Shown: in pieces, positions 1 through 10,176 of the stretch | Numbering within the stretch: the stretch's first letter is position 1 | Layout: each line of letters opens with the position of its first letter | Origin: Melampsora larici-populina 98AG31 | Taxonomy: Eukaryota; Basidiomycota; Pucciniomycetes; Pucciniales; Melampsoraceae | Direction of reading: 5' to 3' | DNA length: 64,000 nucleotides | Assembly: GCF_000204055.1 (NCBI RefSeq) | Contig: NW_006768774.1 | Location: 906,134-970,133, forward strand | The notes under the pieces: generated by a model | The model's input: only the letters and a program-made list of their open reading frames with translations | Database searches by the model: none | What the model was told of the DNA's origin: nothing | Translations under genes and position numbers: made by a program

Positions 1-336
1 GAAAGGATGAATGCGAAATGGTTGAGACTGTGTTGAAAAAGCGGAAATTGAGAGTTATGAGTTAAAGTAACAGAAACTGAAGATGGATGGATTGAAAAGA
101 CATATGGATTTGGGACAAACCTTGTTGAGGAGCGCCATAGGCTGCTCATATACCGCCTTGCCACCCTTGCGCAGCCTGGTTTTGATTTCCATAGCCATGG
201 TTGCATGTCGAGATCGGAGCTAGTAGTGAAAAAGCGTACGAATTGGGTGAATGCAGGGATATCAAGAGTGAAGAAGAAGGAATGAACTTACAAATCTGGA
301 TATGAAGACGTGGGCCAGAGGGCTACCACCCCTCCC

Positions 337-560
337 CAACCAAAAGCAGACACGGTACTGATACCGTATCCGATTTCCGGTACTGCACAGCCTAGGTATT
401 GGATATTGTACCTCAAAACAATTACGGTACGAATTACCGTACCGGGCCCTCCGATACCGTCAGGCAAGGCCTTGTGGTGCCGTACCCCTAAAGTCGGTAC
501 GGTATCCTGGGTACGGTACGGTGCGGTACCGGTACAAGCACCGTATCTGTGGCGGCGTTG
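337..560. repeat. Degenerate GGTAC-rich repeat
   Basis: The stretch is dense in GGTAC/GTACC words on both strands. It ends with GTATCTGTGGCGGCGTTG, close to the right terminus of the GGTAC element at 10590-11275, and its start (CAACCAAAAGCAGACACGG) loosely resembles the left terminus of that element. No matching target duplication is visible, so it looks like an old or truncated family member. The open frames across it on both strands are by-products of the repeat and not genes. Confidence 0.5.
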
Positions 561-879
561 CCAGTACAGCGGTAAGGTATCTATCAGCATTCCTGCCAGC
601 TGGGTGGAAATCCAAGTTGAAAAACCCCAAACTCTCAGCACAGACCGCAAGACCCCAAATTGTAGAACTGCGTCAAACAAACAGGGTCAAGCAGCACAGT
701 ACTGAGAGAGCTAAGGGCCATTCTAACTCATTGGAATAATCGATTGAATCACATTTGGCTTGTTCCTGACCATCCATCTTACTTATCAAAGCAACGGATC
801 AGAAGGTGTTACAATATGAAGAGGGATTCTAACTGATTCCAATAAGCCGTTCAAGATTGATCAATGCCATCTGGCGGTT

Positions 880-1110
880 CCTGAGAATTCAGGTTGCTTA
901 TTGAAGCAATCAATTGGAATGGCTTGTGATATAAAGCTTAGATTCAAACGGATTTTGATTGGAGATTTGATTGGAAGCTTTGTGTTGGGCTGATTGCTGA
1001 GAATTGGCCTGGCCTATTGAAGCAATCAATTGGAACCGGTTGCAATGTACATACACTCTGATATGTACCTGATAATGTTGAGTGTTGAAGCGATTAATTG
1101 GAAGGAGTTG
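880..1110. repeat. Degenerate tandem repeat, TTGAAGC(A/G)AT(C/T)AATTGGAA
   Basis: A motif close to ATTGAAGCAATCAATTGGAA recurs near 896, 1015 and 1083 at spacings of roughly 70-120 bases, with related degraded text back to about 720. It holds no coding signal. It directly precedes the MITE at 1148. Confidence 0.4.
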
Positions 1111-1147
1111 TAATACTGAGCTGGAGTAGAACAAGGAGAAGTTGGGA

Positions 1148-1531
1148 CAACCCTGGGCCAGCAACGCAAATGTTGCGTGCTGCGCTCCGTGTGTGTTGCA
1201 GCTTTTTTGACCGCACAGCACCACATAGTCAATATATATGTTGCGGCTCGAACCGCAACACAACAAGATCCCCTGGGGTCTGCATTTTTTTTGCGCCGCA
1301 ACAACATTTGTTGCGTTGCTGCTCACAAAAAAATATAATTCAACTTTTTTTGTTGCTGTTGCGCATGTTGCATTGCGCAACAGTGGAGGCGTCACACAAC
1401 CTAGCCTCAGTTTTCTTGTTGCTGTATTGTGCGCAATGAAGCATGAGTTGCTAAATTTTGTTGCTTATTGCAGCGCAACACAACAAAAAAAACACAATGC
1501 TGTGGTGTGTTGCATTGCTGGCACAGGGTTG
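1148..1531. mobile_element. Non-autonomous TIR element (MITE), CAAC termini, 7-bp TSD
   Basis: The left end CAACCCTGGGCCAGCAACGC matches the reverse complement of the right end with about three mismatches over 22 bases. A perfect 7-bp duplication GTTGGGA flanks it (1141-1147 and 1532-1538). The interior is crowded with GTTGC/GCAAC words in both orientations. No transposase is present. The open frames through it (both strands, up to 161 codons) are repeat artefacts. The 7-bp TSD is seen directly; superfamily assignment is left open. Confidence 0.8.
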
Positions 1532-1569
1532 GTTGGGATTTTGATTTTGGCTGCACTCACACCCTAGGT

Positions 1570-2554
1570 AGAAGTTGAGTTTAGGCTATCTGGGACTGAT
1601 TTTTGGGCCCAATTGCCCTGAATCCAAACCGACTCCATCTCTTTGACTCCAAAGCTCATTGTTTCTTTTTGGCTTCCCCACCATCTTACTCGCTTCAGAT
1701 ATACATCATATCAAGAAGTGTAAAATATTTATTGATCAACATCAATCTCACCTCAGTGACTTAGAGAAGAATGACAACAATATCAAACTAAAGAAGAACA
1801 CATAAAATCAGGCTCTTCTTTCTCATCAGACCCAGGATCACCTTACAAACTGTATATTTGAGTTTACTGGGGTTTTCATTTATGCTCTATGTGCTGAAAC
1901 AATCAAAATTGGTATGTAGTCAATTTATATTCATCAGCAGTCAATCTATCCATCTCAATATACCACTGACTTTGACCTTTCTTTTGCTCAGCACACCTTG
2001 TGTCTGGGAATAGTGGGTCAGCTCGTAATGTAAATTTACATCAATCTTGGCAGGCATCAATATTCCACTTAATCTTGAAATTATCCAATCACTAACCATT
2101 TCCACCTGCTATTCCGTTGATTTAGTTGGCAATCATGTATTTTTAAGCAATACTCACCACTAGAAACTAAGCGTTCTCACTGAGACTGCCTTGATTTTCC
2201 ATTCTTTTCAATGCTTTCCCCTTTTTTTCACTTTTGCCTATGCTAGTTTTATCCCTTGCCCTTGTCACATGGGTGTCCATCTCAACCCTGGTATCACTCT
2301 AACCCTGACTGTTTGGACCTTTTCACTCATCTCTCACTTTTCATGATTGCTTACATTCACCATGGTAGATCTTTGAAGAATTCCAAATGAAGGATTTGTT
2401 AGCTTATATCTTGTCATACCTCCTTGGCGCAACTTTTGGTGCTCTATCTGCATGTGCTGGCTACCTCCTATATGTAGGAGTAATATCACCTCAAGAACAC
2501 ATAACAAATGCCAACTCCATTAGTCTTTCAACTCTATGGTCAGTAGGTAGGGTG
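1570..2554. other. Intergenic stretch, no gene seen
   Basis: AT-rich text with no convincing coding signal. A 67-codon open frame at 2387-2590 has a hydrophobic start, but it runs into the MITE at 2563 and matches no family I know. Confidence 0.5.
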
Positions 2555-2562
2555 GCTGGAAG

Positions 2563-2951
2563 TAGGGCTGTGGCCTGGACCCAAACCTGACTGGCCCGGT
2601 CTGCCCAATCACATCTCCATGGTCGACATGGCTGGGCCCAGGGCCACAAGACCTAGCCTGGAAATGCTCCAAAAGGCCCTGTGGGCGTCCGGGGCGCCTG
2701 ACCTGACCGGGTCGGCATTGGTTTTCTTGTCACAAAGCCTAACAATAAACAATGTTTGAATGAAAACCAGCTTACACATAACAACTTACCTGCCAGCTGA
2801 TCATCACCCATTGCCCCTACCAAGCCTCAGGGCTCAACTTCTGGTCCTGCCCTGAGTGAGCCAAGCTATTTTTTGAAGCCATCAGGTCACATCAGGACCA
2901 GGTCTGGTCGCAAGGCCGGCCCTGAGTTCACAGGTCCAGGCCACAGCCCTA
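2563..2951. mobile_element. hAT-type MITE, TIR TAGGGCTG, 8-bp TSD
   Basis: Terminal inverted repeats start TAGGGCTGTGGCCTGGACC and match at both ends. The flanks carry a perfect 8-bp duplication GCTGGAAG (2555-2562 and 2952-2959). An 8-bp TSD with TAGGG-type ends is typical of hAT elements. The 389-bp body is GC-rich and noncoding, unlike its AT-rich surroundings. A relative sits at 47916-48322. Confidence 0.9.
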
Positions 2952-3525
2952 GCTGGAAGCAACCACAAAGTAGTTCTTCACCCCAGGCCCAGCCGGTTTG
3001 TTTTCTCTCTCAAACAGAGCTTCCTTTGATCACATTACTAATAATGGATTGATGTGGAATCTTGAATAGCACTATGGCCTTCACTATGGAATTTGTTTTT
3101 ACAGTGCTGCTAGGGATGTTTGTCTTACATGATGCTCAGCAAAAAGGAAGAATGTTTCTGTGTGGTTCAGGATATATATGTTGGTTGTAAGTAGCTCTTC
3201 TCCTGCAGCTTTTCACCATACAGATCTTCTATTGCTTTTTTACAATGTATCTTTTTCAGGATTGTGATTCATCTAGTATCCATCTTGTGATTCTTCAAAG
3301 CTTGTATGGTTCTCAGCAGTGCTTATGGAATTGAAGTGTAGGTCACAATTCCTTTATGAAGCTCAAGCAAAACTGACCTATCCTACTCTCAGTCAAATTT
3401 CTTCCTGGATTCTGCTGGTTGAACCACTTTGTTTTCAGTGGTCTTTACCTCTTGCCACTTTGGTCAGCGTACCAGGTTTCATTGTGAGGATCTCGCTTTT
3501 TTCTCCCCTCTTTCCAGGGCTGATA

Positions 3526-4207
3526 AGGACCCCGGATAAGTCTTATAAATGACAGGGATGGAAAATTGGTCAAAACCTCCTAATTCATACCTCTTTTTTT
3601 GTTTTTTTGAGGCCATTAATTCCTGTTTCATCCCTAACCTAAAAGCCAGGTTTTTAAGAGTTTTGGAAATTAATTCCCCCACATCCCTAACATTGGAAAG
3701 CTGGTTTGGGAGAATTTTTGAGGACTTCAATTTTGTTTCTGGAACATTGGAAAAGGCAAATAATCTTGACGTGATTCTTGTACCTAGATCAGCTTATTTC
3801 AATGTACAAAATTTGTTTCAACAGGGGTGAATACTCCTCAGAGTAAAGGGGAGTCAGAAAAAATTGATTTTTGAATGAATGCAAGCTATGTCCCTTGTGC
3901 ACAACTCAACTTGCATATGAGCAACTTGTGTAAACCCTTGTTGAATGTGAATTTCTGTTTGTTCCTTTCAAGGTTAATGGGGAAATAACTTATGAAATGG
4001 GATATTAATCATGCTGTTCATTCATGGTACATCAGTATCATCTGAGAGGGAGATTTTTGTCCAACTGAGATTCATTCATCCACATCCCTAACATGTGACC
4101 AGGACCGGGGCGGATAATTCCTTTTTCATCCCTAACATAGCAAAAATTGAAGGGTCTGATTCATTCCTTTTTCATCCCTAGGGTTTATAGGACTTATCCG
4201 GGGTCCT
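3526..4207. mobile_element. MITE, TIR AGGACCCCGGATAAGTC, 8-bp TSD
   Basis: Inverted termini of about 36 bases (AGGACCCCGGATAAGTC then TATAAA and AGGGATG-type text) lie at 3526 and 4207. They are flanked by a perfect 8-bp duplication GGCTGATA (3518-3525 and 4208-4215). The interior repeats the phrase CATCCCTAAC at least four times, near 3630, 3680, 4080 and 4130. It has no transposase. The 8-bp TSD fits hAT, although the terminal sequence is not the commonest hAT type. Confidence 0.87.
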
Positions 4208-4754
4208 GGCTGATACCTCAAGTCTCTCTTTGCTACACTGGAGGAGCATTTTTCAAGCTTCACAATTCTGAGAAATTATCAAGCCCAGATCCAATAGAGT
4301 GTATTGGGCTATCTGAGGGGTTGAGTACACTTGATAAATCTTCTCATCATTGCTTGCATATAGAGATTACAAACAACTTGCAATGTTAATGTACCAGGCA
4401 ATTTGTATTTGTAAAACATACAAGATTCTGAACCAAGCCTGAGGGTTGAAGCACATTGATAGATGTCGCACCACTGACACATGCATGATAAGCGTCAGCT
4501 TCTGTGCATGCACAAGTTGAGGAAAATTGCCGATAAACCCAATGTCCAGCCTAAGTAGCAAATTGGGTCAGTCTCATATAGTCGGAATATGTGTCTTATT
4601 TAAATGACGGATCTCGGACGACGAAGATGATTGGAGTAATTAAAATCGTAGTGCACAGGTAAATATGATGAAAAATGATTGCATGCAACAAATCAAAGAA
4701 AGCATAGATGAATTTCGTCATAGATTGAACTAAAATGTAATGACAAGCTTCTAT

Positions 4755-5368
4755 TTATGCTTCCCTGAGTTCTGCTAATCGACGTACAGTACTGTAAGAA
4801 AAGACAAATCAGAATCAGTTAATCTCTATACGATAGTACTTGTGAGAAAAGATTTAAATCAGAACAGGTCGTACCTTCGGACAGTGGCAGCAGCTGTGGT
4901 TGAGACGGTCCATGCACCCCCAGCAATCGTTTTGCGACAAGCTTTGCACTCCCAAATACCTACAGCTGTCCTCTTGACGGAGTCCTAATGATTACCAAAG
5001 AAATAAATTTAGGAATCGAGTTGATGCTTGAAATCATGTTTCTGAATAAGATCCAAATCAACAAACCTTTCCACAGAATGTACAGGTGTAACGAGCATGT
5101 TGAGTGATTTCCATCTTCTTGATTTGTTTACGAAGAGAGGCACCATATCTCTATATAAATTGAAGATTTGAAACAAGAGTTTAAATGTCGTGTTGGGTCA
5201 TAAGTCCCTTATCCGACTTTGTGAAAAAAGTAATGAAATCCACGAACCGTTCCGTATTTACCGGTCACACCGACTTTCTTGGTTCGCTTGGTCTAAAGAG
5301 TAAATATAAATGACATTAGTGAGCCGTGACGTTTTGCAATTTTGGTACATCGTGATCTGACTCACCAT
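4755..5368 (-). CDS. RPL43: 60S ribosomal protein eL43 (L37a/L43), five exons
   Basis: Encodes the small zinc-binding protein eL43 of the large cytosolic ribosomal subunit. Translating the minus strand over exons 5368-5366 (ATG only), 5292-5248, 5150-5067, 4984-4875 and 4791-4755 gives 92 residues, exactly the family length. Landmarks are [20 protein letters not shown] near the start, [20 protein letters not shown] and AGGAWT. The four zinc ligands are C39, C42, C57 and C60. All introns are GT-AG; the second donor is an unusual GTTCGT. The first intron begins immediately after the start codon, which splits the initiator Met from the rest. The gene is an ordinary housekeeping gene and appears intact. 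It is too fragmented by introns to show as a long open frame. Confidence 0.95.
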
Positions 5369-5890
5369 TTTCGTCGAAGTTAACTTGAGGGATGAAGACG
5401 ATAAGTTTCGGTGGGCGGTTCGTTCAGTCGAAGCACGTCCAACCAAGCGATACACTCCTGGAGGTTTACATGTGGTACATTGATCGTGTGTAGCCTAGGT
5501 TTCGACGCAGCACACCCCATACAGCCCTCGTTCCGCAGTCTCATCATCGATCAGTGAATGATCCCGAATCCGATTCACCGCTTCCAATCCCGCGCGGGAC
5601 ATTCACCCTGGAATTTCCAAGGCACCCGGCACCGGCCGTTCCAAATGCTTGACGAGAGCTGGCTGCTCAACCTTGAGACACCGAGCATTTACTGTCTTGC
5701 ATTCCATCCATCCATTTGATTGACGTGTATTTCGATGGTGTGACCTACTGTCTATCTACACCCATGAGCCAACATTGAGATACGAGGATGAATATCTTTT
5801 TCTTTCAAGATTGAAGGCCTGAACTGATGAAAAGATGTGATCAGAGAAAACCTGAAAGGCATCTTTTGCTTGACTTACTTTACTTCTAGA
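5369..5890 (-). promoter_or_regulatory. Presumed promoter region of RPL43
   Basis: The 500 bases upstream of the eL43 start codon are GC-richer than their surroundings and hold no gene. I cannot name a specific site; the assignment rests on position only. Confidence 0.3.
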
Positions 5891-5893
5891 AAC

Positions 5894-6582
5894 TCAACTA
5901 GGCTTATATTCATCAGATCTTAATGACAAAAAAACTTCATAGACTTTGCTCAAATAAATACTCCTTAAAAATTCACGGTTATGTACAAAAAAAGAGGGAA
6001 GTTTGAATGATGTGTACTTAGCAAGACTCACTTTAGTACACCACATATATGCAGTAAAATTCTTCAAGGGTATGTATCTAAAGTATATACAAAGTGCTCT
6101 TAAGAAGTTGTATAAAGGCTGATATAGGATGAGAAGTTTAGAGGGTGAATCTGGGTGAATAAATCTCATCAAGTGATTTAACTGTAAAGTCTTCGCGTTC
6201 GAACCCAGTAATCCGATTATACTTGCTAATTGACTCATTGAAGGTGAGGTGGGTTCCAAGGTTCTTCGATCGCCAGTCTTTGAACAGGACATCGGAAATA
6301 AGATCTGAATAAATTATCTTTCCAATTATCTAAAAACATTTTCGCACGTTTAGAGTTGGGAATCGAAAAGGTTTGAAAATAAAATGGTATCACTGCTATA
6401 GACCAAGTTTTAGAAATCAATCTTAATCTAATCAATTCTGTATATGATGAAGTTGTGAGAGCCGGTTCTGAAGCAGTGATGACATTGCCATCCTCTCCTT
6501 GGCTTTCTTTCTCTAATTGTTCCACGAATTCTTTTAGGATGAGATCAATAATCTCAAATGGTAATCCGTTGAATTCACTCAT
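5894..6582 (-). pseudogene. Truncated F-box protein pseudogene
   Basis: This is a decayed relative of the intact F-box gene at 8112-9389. It begins with nearly the same residues (MSEFNGLPFEIIDLILKEFV) and follows the relative closely for about 110 residues. At about 6247 it lacks roughly 37-40 bases that the intact gene has, which shifts the frame and gives an early stop. Similarity resumes in another frame (SMSQLASIIGLLGSN) and ends near 6190. The leucine-rich C-terminal two thirds are missing. The upstream noncoding sequence is also similar to that of the intact gene, which points to a segmental duplication followed by deletion. Confidence 0.8.
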
Positions 6583-6599
6583 CCTATCTGCCTTTTTTG

Positions 6600-7550
6600 T
6601 TTTCTGATAATGATTTTTGAATATTGGAACTTGAATGACTTTGATTTTCCTTGTGAGATGTAATCCAGGTGGAGGCGTGGTTGGTTGTGCTTGCCTGGTT
6701 TTGGCATTGTGACATCATGCAAGTTATATGCGATGAACATGTCAACAGTGCCTCTTGACTCATCTTTCATAGATTCAGTCAGATGTCACCAGTTTTTCAA
6801 AAAGGTATCAATCCAGCACAGTCTCCAGCATACATTCTACCTGCTCATATCTGACATTTCAATCAGCATCAATCATCATCTCTTAAATATGTATCTGATA
6901 TCGTGCCACAAGGATGAAGAACATAGCAGGGAACTAGTTAGGGGGTAGGGGTATCAAAAAAGTTCACCGGAAAGTGACAACACTGGTGTTGTTTGCCGCA
7001 TCTGGAACAATTGGCACAACCCACTCACTGAGTCTCCAGATGGGGAACTGTTTACAGTAGAATATCAGCTCTGAGAAAGCACTTTGGCATCTAGCCCTTT
7101 CAAATATAATCTTCACTGTTCCTTTGTTTTTATTGCACAGTGACTAGATCATGTGAAGTAAGCTTGTCCCTGTAACCCAGCATATCTGCAGAATTTCACA
7201 ATGCCTTTACAACTGTCATTTTCTGTCTTTGAAATTGAACAGAAATAAAGTTCCAAGTCATTTGAAAGAAGCAAGCTCGACTCAAAGGGTTCTTGATGCT
7301 AAGCAAGGTGCTGGCAAACATTTGCTGAGTATCCTTGATAGCTTTATATGAACATTTCTCTTGAATTGCAATTGAATTGGAATGAGGATGTACATGTTGG
7401 TTGAAAGTGAGCTGAAGACAAAAATCTGTGTGCCTGCAGCTAAAAAGATTAGAACTTGACCTACTTGATGCTATCAAAACCATCTTTTGTTGGTCGATTT
7501 TTTGGAAATTTGAATGCAATGCCATTTGATTATTATATATATAGATCCAA
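6600..7550. other. Intergenic stretch, no gene seen
   Basis: AT-rich. The short open frames on both strands show no family resemblance, no conserved motif and no supporting splice pattern. Confidence 0.4.
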
Positions 7551-7558
7551 TGAGACTA

Positions 7559-8055
7559 CAGTGGGATTCCTTTTTAAGCATTGCCTTTACAAGCATATTT
7601 TTTGATCAGCATCAAAAATGATGTGACCATTTTTGGTGGGCAGTAAATTCGGATTTATAAGCATTTTAAGCATATGCTTCAGGTTTTGACTGATATGCTT
7701 GTATAATTTCATGTGAAGCATGAAAAAAGAAGCATAACATGATTTTTTGACGTGTTTATGCTTATATGTGATGCAAGAAAGGAGAAGAAAGGTAGGTGAA
7801 TTGGAGTAAATTAGGCTGCATTGAGTAGAAAAGCCAAGATCAATTGAAAAACTGTCTGTCAATTTTTGCTTCTAGGTTTCTGTAGTACGTATTTTTCAAT
7901 AGTTGCAAGTGCCAAGCATGACATTCAAGCATAGCATAATTTTGAGCATGTTTTATGCTCCTATAGGCTATTAGGTCTGTTCAGATAAGAAGCATTTTTT
8001 ATATTAGCATGGGATTTGGTGCAACCATCACCATGCTTAGAAAGGAATCTCACTG
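7559..8055. mobile_element. TA-flanked MITE (Tc1/mariner-like), TIR CAGTGRGATTCC
   Basis: The left end CAGTGGGATTCCTTTTTAAG and the inverse of the right end (CAGTGAGATTCCTTTCTAAG) match at 18 of 20 positions. Both ends abut TA (7557-7558 and 8056-8057), the target of Tc1/mariner/pogo transposases. The interior is full of AAGCAT and ATGCTT words in both orientations. Noncoding, 497 bp. Confidence 0.82.
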
Positions 8056-8111
8056 TATTTCATCGGCCCATTGAGCCTCAAATCCAAGTCCTGATAAAAA
8101 AAGTAAAGAAA

Positions 8112-9389
8112 TCAGTATAAAGGTTTCAAAAGAATCTGCCTCTCAAGCCGTTGTTGTGATAAGATAGGTTTGGGACAAACCATAATTTCATCTGCTGTCA
8201 AATTAGGACTGACATGACATTGAACTCCATGTGATTTGAACAATTCAAACAAATCAGGATGAATAAAGTCAGAATCTTCACGGTATTTGCTGTCCAGATT
8301 GGCGGTACAGACTATGTGTTTAAAATTAGGTACTTTCTTCAAAGCATTCACCCCAGCAGCTCTCAAAGCGTTTCCCCAATAAATTTTAGTACTGTATGCG
8401 TCCTGCACAATCGTTCTAACATTCTTCAACATTGGAGCTTGTAACCAATCAATCTCTGAAGTGATGTCATCATAGCATCCGGTCTTGATGACTCTTAGCT
8501 TTGGAAAAGACAAATCTGTAACACTTTTGGTGACTTGTTTAGTAAAAAGCCTCGTAAATAGTCCCTCCAGTGTATCTTTGACCGGCTCAAAAACATCTTG
8601 TAAGCCTTCACTCGGTTCAAACCAAGCATTAATTTCAATGAATTTTAAAGTGTTTTTTGATTTTTCAATAATACTTGAAATTCCTTCAAATTCTTCATCA
8701 TCATTTCCAAAGCAAAAGTAACGCAAATTTGATAAAGCCGGTGATGTAAAATTCAAATGTCCGAATGAACCAGAGTCAAGTGATAAATTCTCAAGTGTTG
8801 GTATTGCCGAAATTAATTCCAATAATGAATCTGGGTCGTACATTCCATGTTCTCTTCCACAAAATTTGAAGGATATTTTCAATGATTTTAAACCTTGGAT
8901 AGTCTTGACAGCTTCAATGAAATCAGGAGAAACGCTCAGGCAGGATCTGCGGTCAATATTCAGAGTCTTCAAGTTTGAACCAAGTAATCCGATTATACTT
9001 GCTAATTGACTCATTGAAGGTGAAGTTCTTTCAGCATCTTTTGGTAAGCCGTCCTCTTGTAGATTCCAAGGTTCTTCGATCATCAGTCTTTGAACGGGAC
9101 ATCGGAAATAAGGGCTGAATAAATTATCTTTCCAATTATCTAGGATTATTTTCGCACGTTTAGAGTTGGGAATCGAGATCGTTTGAAAATAAAATGGTAT
9201 CACGGCTATAGACCAAGTTTTAGAGATCAATCTTAATCTAATCAATTCTGTATATGATGAAATCTCGAGAACCGGTTCTGAAGCAGTGACGACATCCTCT
9301 ATTCCACGGCTTTCTTTCTCTAATCGTTCCACAAATTCACATAGGATTTGATCGATAATCTCGAATGGTAATCCATTGAATTCGCTCAT
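8112..9389 (-). CDS. F-box/LRR-type protein, 425 residues
   Basis: Single-exon gene encoding a probable substrate adaptor of an SCF ubiquitin ligase. The first 25 residues hold an F-box-like segment (LPFEIIDQILCEFVERL), which in the family binds Skp1. It is followed by leucine-rich text, for example LASIIGLLGSNLKTLNIDR, LENLSLDSGSFGHL and LRYFCFGND, typical of LRR-containing F-box proteins. Large families with this opening are common in rust fungi; the target cannot be predicted. The start codon chosen is the one shared with the decayed copy at 6582. No transmembrane or signal segment is visible. Nothing suggests it is broken. Confidence 0.8.
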   Translation of the reverse strand: MSEFNGLPFEIIDQILCEFVERLEKESRGIEDVVTASEPVLEISSYTELIRLRLISKTWSIAVIPFYFQTISIPNSKRAKIILDNWKDNLFSPYFRCPVQRLMIEEPWNLQEDGLPKDAERTSPSMSQLASIIGLLGSNLKTLNIDRRSCLSVSPDFIEAVKTIQGLKSLKISFKFCGREHGMYDPDSLLELISAIPTLENLSLDSGSFGHLNFTSPALSNLRYFCFGNDDEEFEGISSIIEKSKNTLKFIEINAWFEPSEGLQDVFEPVKDTLEGLFTRLFTKQVTKSVTDLSFPKLRVIKTGCYDDITSEIDWLQAPMLKNVRTIVQDAYSTKIYWGNALRAAGVNALKKVPNFKHIVCTANLDSKYREDSDFIHPDLFELFKSHGVQCHVSPNLTADEIMVCPKPILSQQRLERQILLKPLY

Positions 9390-10176
9390 TCTATCTTCGC
9401 AGTCCGTTTTCTGTTGATGGGTTTTGGATGTTGGAACTTGGATGACTTTGATTTTCCTTGCGAGATGGCTTAGCAGTCCTTTAAGATGAATCGAGATAGA
9501 ATCCAGGTGGAGACAGGTGGAGTCACATCACGATATCCCGACCCCCCCTCAACCCTACGTCTGGTAAGGTGGCCTTGAGCTGCTTTGCGACCTTTACACA
9601 TACAGGGAACCAAACCACTCAGAATAAGTGCTCATCTAAAGTCGAGAAATTCTTTCACTTCCTGATCCAAATTAACCATGTGCACCATTATCAACATGGA
9701 AATGTTTATTCCTGGATCAGGTATTCATTTCTGGATCAATCAAAATCAATCAACTGCAATCCCTACTACATATGAAAACTATCTTTACTTAAAATTATAC
9801 AGCTTGTATTTGATCATGACTTAGAAGATGGTATAGAATTAGATCTTGTTTGTTTTCAACTTATGATCATAATAATTTGAATATATTGTAAGATCTCATG
9901 AATCCCAATTCACAATTTGGAAAACAAATCAATTGAGCCTCTTCATAACATCCATGAATAAGTTTACCATTCCTTGTGTTATTTATTTGATGATTAAGGT
10001 TCAACAATTGATAACACTGTGTATCATTCAACTGAAAAGCCTTCTGAATCTCCTCATCAAGGTTTTCATGATGCTCATAAAGTTGAAGAGCAAACAATCA
10101 TGATCCAAATTTTTGGGTATCAGAGTTGAATACAATTATGAATAGATAAAAAAAACCAAGTCAAGCAAACATTGTA
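9390..10176. other. Upstream region of the F-box gene, no further gene seen
   Basis: The first 120 bases match the region upstream of the F-box pseudogene. Beyond that the text is AT-rich. A 76-codon minus-strand frame at 9867-10097 is hydrophilic and has no recognisable relative. Confidence 0.4.

Noticed and set aside
910..1567. Long open frames on both strands
   Set aside because: They run through the GTTGC-rich MITE; residues reflect the repeated word and change character at its borders.
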